From Phoronis ovalis (taxonomy: Eukaryota > Phoronida > Phoronidae), in NCBI GenBank assembly GCA_028565635.1, contig JAOXYB010030266.1:1-14845 (forward strand): a DNA stretch of 14,845 bases. Direction: 5' to 3'. Shown piece by piece: positions 7,968 through 14,845 of the stretch. How positions within the stretch are numbered: position 1 is the stretch's first letter; each line of letters opens with the position of its first letter. The notes below the pieces were generated by a model that worked only from the letters and a program-made list of their open reading frames with translations, was not told where the DNA came from and did not search any database. The translations under genes were made by a program, and so were the position numbers.

Positions 7968-9340
7968 TCATGGAAACAAAATAAAACTGAAGAACCATGG
8001 AGATGTGCCACTATAACAGTTTCATACATTCCTTTTCAATGACATTCTATGATATGCACATAGTTTTGATAGTGCCTCCTGGAATATCTAAAAAAATCTA
8101 GTTTTGAAATGGAAAGAAACAATTGGATGAAAACTTTTTGCTTGTGCAATACCGATGTAATGCACCATTTAGATTACTTTTAAACACCCTAGTGTACTGG
8201 TGTGCCACATGCAGTATGACTGCACTTGATAGGTTGGTTTATTTGTTGACAATCAGTTTTATATTGATCTCAAACATGTTTTCGGCAATCTGTTTGTGAA
8301 CTATGATCTCATTTTGTAAATAGTAGTAACAGTAGTGTTTGCTAGCTAGAAAGTTTTGATAGTTGATTGCTGATCACAGTTATTTATATACATATCATTG
8401 AATGTTTATGTCTTTTTTTGTGTGTGAAACTTTTATCCAATTATACTACACGTAACATGACTGCACCTGTTTTTATTGGTGAATGTTCCTGGTGCTCTTA
8501 AAGATTGCAATACAAGTAGCCAGTATTCTTTGCTCTTTCTGGCTATTCAGAACCTGTGTAATTGTATATTCGTATTTTACAGAGGTTAACATAAAAGTAG
8601 CTCGGTCACATAAATGTAAAGTCACAATCTAACTCTGATATAAAATTGTGGTAAATCAATAATTTGTTTTTGTGTCACTAAAAAATTGAAATGACTGTTT
8701 TGAAAATCAAACATTTTGAGCACAGCATTATTTTTGGCTATAATGACTCTACCATGTAGTCACTTAGTGTATGTACATGTACATAATTGTAAAGCACTTC
8801 ACATTATATAATTTATGCAACTTGTCAATGTTCTTAAATTTGTGCTTGCATGTAACATGGTTGAAACCATGCCAAGGGGAAATACAATTTAAACAAATCA
8901 ATCTGAACAGATCTACTTATTCCACTAATTCATGTACTGGGTTAGTAATTTTAGTTAAGCTTATTTTTTTAATCTTGTGCCAAACAAAAGTAGAACCTCA
9001 AACCTTGGCAATGTTTTTGTACATGTGTCTTACTATTGGTATGTGAATATATTGTAATTTATGTTTTTGTAGTACATCTGGTTGTTCAGTATCAAATTCT
9101 GCAGTGCAATGCAATAATTCATTATAATTATAGATTAGAACATAAAAGTTCAGTATTATTTGAAGAGTTGACAGGTTCACATCCAGTTTGGAACTGCTGA
9201 TTGTCCTGCATGATTTCACAGGTTTTTTATCCTTTTGACATAAATTATTAGTTTCTGTTCAACCATCTATATTAGCCGTGTTTGATAATTGTTTATTTTT
9301 TCCTTTGTTCATCAATAAATTACAATTTCTGAAATCAAAT
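7968..9340 (+). other. Probable 3' UTR of the BAX-like gene
   Basis: No coding potential is seen after the TAG. The plus strand is T-rich. An AATAAA at 7980-7985 is too close to the stop to be the only signal; a second at 9314-9319 would give a 3' UTR of about 1.35 kb. Possible control sites include a Pumilio-type TGTAAATA at 8315-8322 and an AU-rich nonamer TTATTTATA at 8380-8388. The end point is inferred from the second signal. Confidence 0.5.
9314..9319 (+). terminator. Candidate polyadenylation signal of the BAX-like gene
   Basis: A canonical AATAAA lies on the transcribed strand about 1.35 kb after the stop codon, in AT-rich sequence, before the compositional change toward the opposite-strand gene. 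There is no transcript evidence. Confidence 0.4.
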
Positions 9341-9474
9341 TTTTAATTAGATAATTCTAACAAAGGCCTTTTTCCTCTGATAACACCAAATCCACCAAGA
9401 TATTATTCCCTAAGACACCATGCATATATATGAAAGCATCCGTGTGAATATTCATGGCTTCACAATGGGTATAG

Positions 9475-9970
9475 TTGTGCAAATGTAGCTTTTACTTGTT
9501 ATGGGAAAGTGAAATCCTACAACTCGTTATCCGGGAGGGGGCTGACAGTACGAGTACATGGGTACCCATGTCTGTTATGAAAGATGAAGAAAAGCCCCTT
9601 TGTGGGACTTTTGATCTTAAAATTGATACCCATTATGGGACCTTTATCCTGTATTCAAGAACTTATACAGATGAAAATGGATTGGATCAACCATATTTTT
9701 TGGGCACCTTGTTCTGAAACAGACATTTGAGAACTATATCTTATTTTTTTTTGGGGCCAGGTACTAAAAACACACCCTATATTATTTTCGGGACCAAAAT
9801 TTTTGTTTTTGCTAGATTTCTGAACTATTTCATACCCTTTTCAGGGTGTGCTGTGTTCCCAGCATCTAACCCTTTCACCAATTCTTGTAATGAACATGCA
9901 TACCCAACTATTCTTTGGTTCTCAACATTCCTCTCATTTTCACCTGTCGCAAGACTCAAACTATACTTTA
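9475..9970. repeat. Repeat-like intergenic DNA with recurring GGGACC/GGTACCC words
   Basis: Between the two convergent genes lies a stretch with repeated GGGAC-type words (9604, 9637, 9702, 9753, 9790) and their complements (GGTACCCAT, GATACCCAT, ATACCC). An open frame of about 80 codons at 9475-9717 has no upstream in-frame ATG in good context and matches no family I recognise. A decayed dispersed repeat is the likeliest reading; the spacing is irregular. Confidence 0.4.
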
Positions 9971-9972
9971 TT
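9967..9972 (-). terminator. Candidate polyadenylation signal of the F-box gene
   Basis: TTTATT on the plus strand reads AATAAA on the minus strand, downstream of the F-box stop codon. No closer canonical hexamer on that strand was noticed. No transcript support. Confidence 0.35.
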
Positions 9973-11855
9973 TAATTAAAATGTCTAACTGTCTCTTTCT
10001 ATTTTCACACACAAATAGTGAGTAACGTGTATTGGGTTCATGACAAAAAACAAAACAGCAATCTTAGTTGAAACCAACAAATATAATATATCTAATTTCA
10101 ATGGTATAAAAATATTACAACATTTACCTAAAACATTACATAGCAAAGCTTCTAAAAATCTACATAATTATATCTTTTAAAATTATTGCTCTGAAATAGA
10201 AAATAATTCTCTGTGTTGGCTTATGTACGAAAAGAAAAATATATATAAATGACAAATGAAGCATCCAAACTTACAAACATAAATGCCTGAAAATCCAAGA
10301 AATTTTACTGGGATAATAGCATTCTTTGATAATGACATTATCTGGTAGCACAAAAATTCAAGAGACCTTAATAACCCACTTTCTTTAACAAAAAAAATAT
10401 CACATTAACCAACTTCATTTTTACTAATTCCTTGCAATTAAGTTTTGCACTTTAGAACTGGTAATTTCATGCAACCTGGTTGTTGTTTTTTTTCCTATAG
10501 AAACATTCATATCACCACCTGTCAAATTATAGCATGTATGTGATGAATACCATGCATTACAATTATAAAATAAATGCTATGGATATTTGGCAAATGTACC
10601 AATAAAATCATATGGTTCTTGTACATACATAAAAAAACATTTGATAGGATAATGTGGGAAATAGGTTTGCCTTTTTGTTGATTGAACCTAAGTTTAAATA
10701 TCTAAGCACAACCAGGGCATGTCTAAAACTAATAAAATTGACATGTTATTTTAAAATAGTTCAAATGTTTAGACAAAAAAAGTAAGTACAATTTCTATGT
10801 TTTGGACACATTAAAGATTAGCCACAGAAAAAAATCACCAGTTGCAAGTCAGTACTTTACAAGCAAATGTCTAAAAACATGAAAATGAAGCTAAATTACA
10901 GACCACACAAAAACATGCAACTTCCAACAAAATTAAATAAATCATCAGAAGGTAACACTAAAAAGCAGACTTGCAGATTTCCTAAGAAAAAATGACATCT
11001 AGAGCACAAACCATGCACAAATGATTATAACTTTTTTATGTATGCTTGTTTGGCACTTGCTCTGAATAACATTGCTTTTTGGAAAACAATAAGACCTACT
11101 GTGCAATAATAATACACATCAACAAAAATTAAAGCAACTTAGTAAAATTTATGATTAACATCATACAACAGATATCAAGCAAATTAACCACATGGACAGT
11201 AATATGAAAAGGCACTCCAGCTCAACATATATTACAGTCTTCACTGATAAAAGCTGTGCTGCCATGCTGTACAATGTAATTTGTCATGCAGTTTGTGACA
11301 CCATACTCATATATAAACAGGATTACAAAGCAGCATTTTTTCAAAACTACTTTGCATAGTTAAAACTCACTGGTTGCTTTATATTCCCTGATCATATAGA
11401 TTTGGCTATACAATGAACAACATGTCAACACAATTTTATATCGAGGCAAACTGTAAAAATAATTATTCGTGTTTGGGTCCCTTAAATTTTGTTGTAAAAA
11501 CAAAAACATGCATGAATTACAAAACATGCAAAACTAGATTCATAATTAAGTTAACAAAACAGCACTGTAGATGATTACAATTTCCTATCATCAAAAGCAA
11601 AAACACCATTTCTACACTAAAGATGTGACAAAATATAATGCACTAAAGTGTACCATATGGTATATCTAAATATCCATAATAAGAATAATAATTAAGTTCT
11701 TAATTGCATACATTCAAGTCAGAAGTTTTAGGTTACAAATATCTGAATGATTTAACATATTAATTATGGCACCAAAATATTAAAAGCACACTTATAATTT
11801 AGCACTGAAAATCTTCTTTCTGTTAACAAATATCGTCAAGAATTTAAATGTATTC
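9967..11855 (-). other. Probable 3' UTR of the F-box gene
   Basis: About 1.9 kb downstream of the TAA stop has no open frame of note. It is A-rich on the plus strand, that is U-rich in the transcript, as expected of a 3' UTR. The first clear AATAAA on the minus strand is at 9972-9967 (TTTATT on the plus strand). Extent is inferred; shorter isoforms are possible. Confidence 0.4.
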
Positions 11856-13556
11856 TTATAATGCCCAACCAGTTTTATGCTGTCGACAAGAACAAATCTG
11901 TTTCAGAACACTGTTTAATTCCGGTGACACTTCATGTGTCCAGTTCTCATCCAGAACAAACTCGTTAATTTTTTGTAAATTTGGCGCACCGGATGATAGG
12001 ACTGAGTGCAAGCACGGAAATTGAATTGTGTCAGTACATACTAATGGTCCATTCCAGGGATGCCTACGTGCACATATTGTTTCTAATTTTGGCATATCAA
12101 GTTGTTCTAGATAAAAACCACGGCACTGTGAAATATCTAGGTGTTCCACGGATTCAGAGAATATATGGTATAACGTCATCCCCTTACCACTCGGAGACCA
12201 TATTTCCAAAACTAATTTCCTCAAATTAGTTAGCATCTTTAACAGATCATCAATAGCGGACTGACGTGGTGCTTGAAAAACAAAATATTTCTCCAATACA
12301 AGAACTTGTAATTTTGTCAGTCTTGCCATCGACTGAATAGATCGGTAGGACCAATCAAAAGGCAATACTAAACATACAATATTAGGAGCATACTGGGTAA
12401 CTTTGTCAAAAAAGTTAGTAAATTTTCGTTGGCGACGGCGATTTAAATTCACAAATTGGTTGTACTGTGTGTTAGACCATGCTACCTGATCATTCCAGAA
12501 TGGACGTATTGCTGTTTCTTTCCAATTTAGATGGGCATACCGTAGATCTCGACAATTTGAATTTTCAAAAACGGATTCCATGCATTGCAACCAGTTGTCT
12601 TCTACATCGTTGATGTCATAATGGAATAACAGATGTTTTATGACCGGTCGAACAGTTTGTAACAAAGTTACAAATGAGTAAATCCGGTCTTTATAACTCT
12701 TGTAGCACACCATATTGCATGTGTGTGAATGCTGATTGGCAGGTAGTGAACATAACTGAAACTGTGTGAAATCAATGGTATCCCAAATATTAGCTGTTTT
12801 AACGAGTTCATACCACTCCTGACAAACTTTCATGCATCGACCTTTGTCGAACAATCCAATGTACGAGAATACCTTCAATTTACAATCTGTTGGAAGGTTT
12901 TGGAATGGAAAAATATCCAAATCATCCACGTCCATGCAATCAATATCGGACGAGGTATATGATGCGCTATCAAATTTTGGGATCTTTGCACTAGCACTGA
13001 AACTTTCTGACAACGAATCAATATCAAGAAGCGATCGCCGTAATTTTGATTTAGACCCTGAACGACTACGGCCACTCTGAACTCTTGTCAAAGAAAATTC
13101 TTTTGACTCGCTTAATGTGGCACTACTTTTTGAACGTCTGATGCCCTGAATGTGATTATGAACAGTTTCACTAACTGTTCGATTACGGGAAGACCTCGTC
13201 CTCGCAGGACTGGTAGCACCAAGCAGACCAGCATGACGTAGTGATCGCAGATCTGTCACACTCACACACTCACTTACAGCTCGCATTCTTCTAGGCAATT
13301 CCTCCTTAACTCTTTCATTTTCGTGCTTATGGTAAAGTTTGCTAGGCGAGTTTCTAGACAGTTTTTGATTTGGCACAGTTGAATTGCCGGATATCAATTT
13401 GCTGTCTCTCTGAGCCTGGCGCCATTCTCTTAGATACTGATCAACTAGAGTGATGTTACATGCTCCACTTGGTCGATGATGCCCTTTTGATCTGAGGTTG
13501 TAGGTCATGGCATCAAACCTTTTTCCTGAGTTTAAATAATTTTCCTTTTTTAGTTC
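11856..13556 (-). CDS. F-box protein with Ser/Arg-rich N-terminal half and leucine-rich C-terminal region, last coding exon
   Basis: F-box proteins bind SKP1 and deliver substrates to SCF ubiquitin ligases. From the ATG at 13508 the product is 550 residues. The F-box is at about 199-244 (PFQNLPTDCKLKVFSYIGLF, then C and W positions before IWDTIDF). Residues 1-175 are basic and Ser/Arg-rich with no recognised fold (for example RSGRSRSGSKSKLRRS). Residues about 290-490 contain irregular leucine-rich stretches (LQVLVLEKYF, LRKLVLEIW, VEHLDISQC), suggesting an LRR-like substrate-binding domain. Cys-Arg and His residues cluster at the end. The reading frame stays open upstream of that ATG, and a good acceptor (gctaat branch-like site, then atctttgcag) ends at 13557. 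The exon therefore probably begins at 13556, with either a 5' UTR start or a further N-terminal exon upstream. The base composition is less AT-rich than its surroundings. I do not recognise a specific vertebrate orthologue. Confidence 0.9.
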   Translation of the reverse strand, partial: ELKKENYLNSGKRFDAMTYNLRSKGHHRPSGACNITLVDQYLREWRQAQRDSKLISGNSTVPNQKLSRNSPSKLYHKHENERVKEELPRRMRAVSECVSVTDLRSLRHAGLLGATSPARTRSSRNRTVSETVHNHIQGIRRSKSSATLSESKEFSLTRVQSGRSRSGSKSKLRRSLLDIDSLSESFSASAKIPKFDSASYTSSDIDCMDVDDLDIFPFQNLPTDCKLKVFSYIGLFDKGRCMKVCQEWYELVKTANIWDTIDFTQFQLCSLPANQHSHTCNMVCYKSYKDRIYSFVTLLQTVRPVIKHLLFHYDINDVEDNWLQCMESVFENSNCRDLRYAHLNWKETAIRPFWNDQVAWSNTQYNQFVNLNRRRQRKFTNFFDKVTQYAPNIVCLVLPFDWSYRSIQSMARLTKLQVLVLEKYFVFQAPRQSAIDDLLKMLTNLRKLVLEIWSPSGKGMTLYHIFSESVEHLDISQCRGFYLEQLDMPKLETICARRHPWNGPLVCTDTIQFPCLHSVLSSGAPNLQKINEFVLDENWTHEVSPELNSVLKQICSCRQHKTGWAL

Positions 13557-14390
13557 CTGCAAAGATACAATATTAGCCTTATATAATTACATTAAATCAT
13601 TAAAACAAAAAATGCTATTAGCGATCTCTAATTTTTTTTTACATATTTCTGTTTAGTGACTTTTTTCTTTGATAGCAAAGGCAAAATTGGTACTTTTGCA
13701 ATTTGCATGAGTGATTTACACAATACACAGTGTCAAGCAGTCTGGACACCAATATATAAGACATTACATCCACACAACTGCTGTTTTTTTCTAAATAAAA
13801 ATTCCCAAACTGTTGCCAACTTTGCCAAGAAAGAAGCAAAACATTAAATAACAACAGCCTCATAAATTTAAATATGTGTAACTGTTCAATTATTACTTTT
13901 AAATGTACATGCCAACTGTTTAAGAAAGTTATGTTATAAAGCATAATCTATTATACAAAATCAATAATTTATGATTATTATATGCTTTATAATTTTTTCA
14001 GTTTCAGTTTCAGATACAAAAGATGATGCAACAACCATGATCTAAGTATAATGTCACAGTATCAATTACTCAATTTATTAATCTAGTATGTATCAATGTT
14101 ACAATACATTTAATATGAATCACCCATACTTGTTTCAAATGGTTACAATACAGAAAAATATAATTATAAATAGGTATAAATATTTTACATACAGGTTGGT
14201 TGTGAATTGTTACAGTGTATCACACACATGCAAAGTTATCACCTTTTAAGGTGGAGAGTACACAACTTATCGTCAAATTTTGAACAGTTAAATGGAAATA
14301 TAACAAAGCATTTTTAGAAGCATAGTAACTTGAAGACAATAAAAATTTACTTTCCTTATCTAAAACATGTAATCAGCAAGGTACCATTTT
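13557..14390 (-). other. Probable intron or 5' flank of the F-box gene
   Basis: It begins with the acceptor at 13557. Short open frames on both strands look non-coding. A possible donor on the minus strand (GGAAG|GTATGAG, exon ending at 14680) could splice to it, but an in-frame TAG just before that donor would make the exon untranslated. Confidence 0.4.
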
Positions 14391-14394
14391 GGGT

Positions 14395-14586
14395 AAAAAC
14401 TTATCCGCATTCGCGCACCTGTTTCCTAACATTCGAACCCTTTTCTGGGTTTCGCACCGCAATTCCTGCTACTCGAACTGTCGTTTCCGCAGACTCGCAC
14501 AAGTTGCCAGGAACTCAAACACATTTCTGGACATGCTGTTCAAATGGTAGGAAACAGGTACGCAAGTGGGGATTGACGGTTTGAAC
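14395..14586. mobile_element. Second miniature-transposon-like element with terminal inverted repeats and roughly 21-bp internal repeats
   Basis: 14403-14438 matches the reverse complement of 14538-14573 at 30 of 36 positions, sharing ACCTGTTTCCTA and CATTYGAAC. The similarity fades outward toward about 14395 and 14586. The interior repeats a unit of about 20-22 bases beginning CATTCG, TTCGCACC or ACTCGAAC. The patch is much richer in G, C and CpG than its surroundings. Target duplications are not clear. Resemblance to the element at 3741-4190 is in architecture (TTCGNAC words plus inverted ends) and not in overall sequence. Confidence 0.6.
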
Positions 14587-14845
14587 ATCTAAACTGGTTA
14601 GGTAGGCATGAGCCACCTTAAAATCTTTTCAGTTTTAATTTTGGAGGCTCACTTTGTGACACATTAATTAAACTCATACCTTCCTATACCCTAACCACTA
14701 CCATAAAAACAATAGACAGCTACTTTATTAAACTATGATAATTATTATTGATTAACTAAAAGAAATATAAAACTAGACATTCGGTGAGTTGTAAACAACT
14801 CCGAGAGTGTACCCCCAGCTGAGAATGTTGAATGTTGGAGAGATT

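Noticed and set aside
8771-9219. Open frames on both strands in the 3' UTR
   Set aside because: The composition is that of AT-rich non-coding DNA, with no domain and with overlap on opposite strands.
9727-9975. Plus-strand open frame in the intergenic repeat-like DNA
   Set aside because: It is Phe/Tyr-rich translation of T-rich sequence and partly overlaps the likely polyadenylation region of the F-box gene. No good start.
11981-13080. Short open frames on both strands inside the F-box exon
   Set aside because: They are alternative-frame shadows of the long F-box coding sequence.
13639-13944. A 101-codon minus-strand frame just upstream of the F-box exon
   Set aside because: It is separated from the exon by stops, rich in Leu, Phe and Cys from AT-rich DNA, and no donor joins it to the acceptor at 13557.
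1-14845. tRNA or rRNA genes
   Set aside because: No cloverleaf with the conserved GGTTCRANNCC arm and no rRNA-like sequence was found by eye on either strand.

Overview
The window looks like nuclear DNA of an invertebrate animal. It is strongly AT-rich, genes are interrupted by GT-AG introns, one intron is over 3 kb, and several non-autonomous repeat elements are present. Two protein genes can be supported, and they point toward each other. A lophotrochozoan such as a mollusc is my guess for the host; the sequence does not prove it.

Layout. 1-580: three foldback (inverted repeat) structures. 210-1350: probable 5' region of the first gene, with two good splice donors (after 381 and after 1346) that could end untranslated first exons, and a perfect cAMP-response palindrome at 1277-1284. 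1740-2260: a mosaic of diverged duplicated segments that carries two versions of the same splice-acceptor region. 2360-7967: a four-coding-exon gene on the + strand for a BAX/BAK-type multidomain BCL-2 family protein (257 residues from the first ATG, 187 from an internal ATG with strong context). Its large first intron contains a foldback element with an internal 62-bp tandem repeat (3012-3234) and a 450-bp TA-flanked element with terminal inverted repeats and 41-bp internal repeats (3741-4190), resembling pogo/Tigger-type miniature transposons. 7968 to about 9340: probable 3' UTR. 9475-9970: odd repeat-like DNA between the two convergent genes. About 9967-11855: probable 3' UTR of the second gene, on the - strand. 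11856-13556: its last coding exon, encoding an F-box protein with a Ser/Arg-rich N-terminal half and a leucine-rich C-terminal region. 13557-14845: its upstream intron or 5' flank, with a second miniature-transposon-like element (about 14395-14586).

Functional reading. The BAX-like protein would be a mitochondrial outer-membrane apoptosis effector. It has the alpha1/BH4-like segment, BH3, BH1, BH2 and a C-terminal membrane anchor in the right order. The F-box protein would be a substrate-recruiting subunit of an SCF (SKP1-CUL1-F-box) ubiquitin ligase. Nothing in the sequence links the two genes beyond being neighbours. I found no wholly new system. The most interesting points are the extended N-terminus and alternative start of the BAX-like protein, its altered BH1 and BH3 signatures, and the transposon-like elements built from TTCGNAC repeats.
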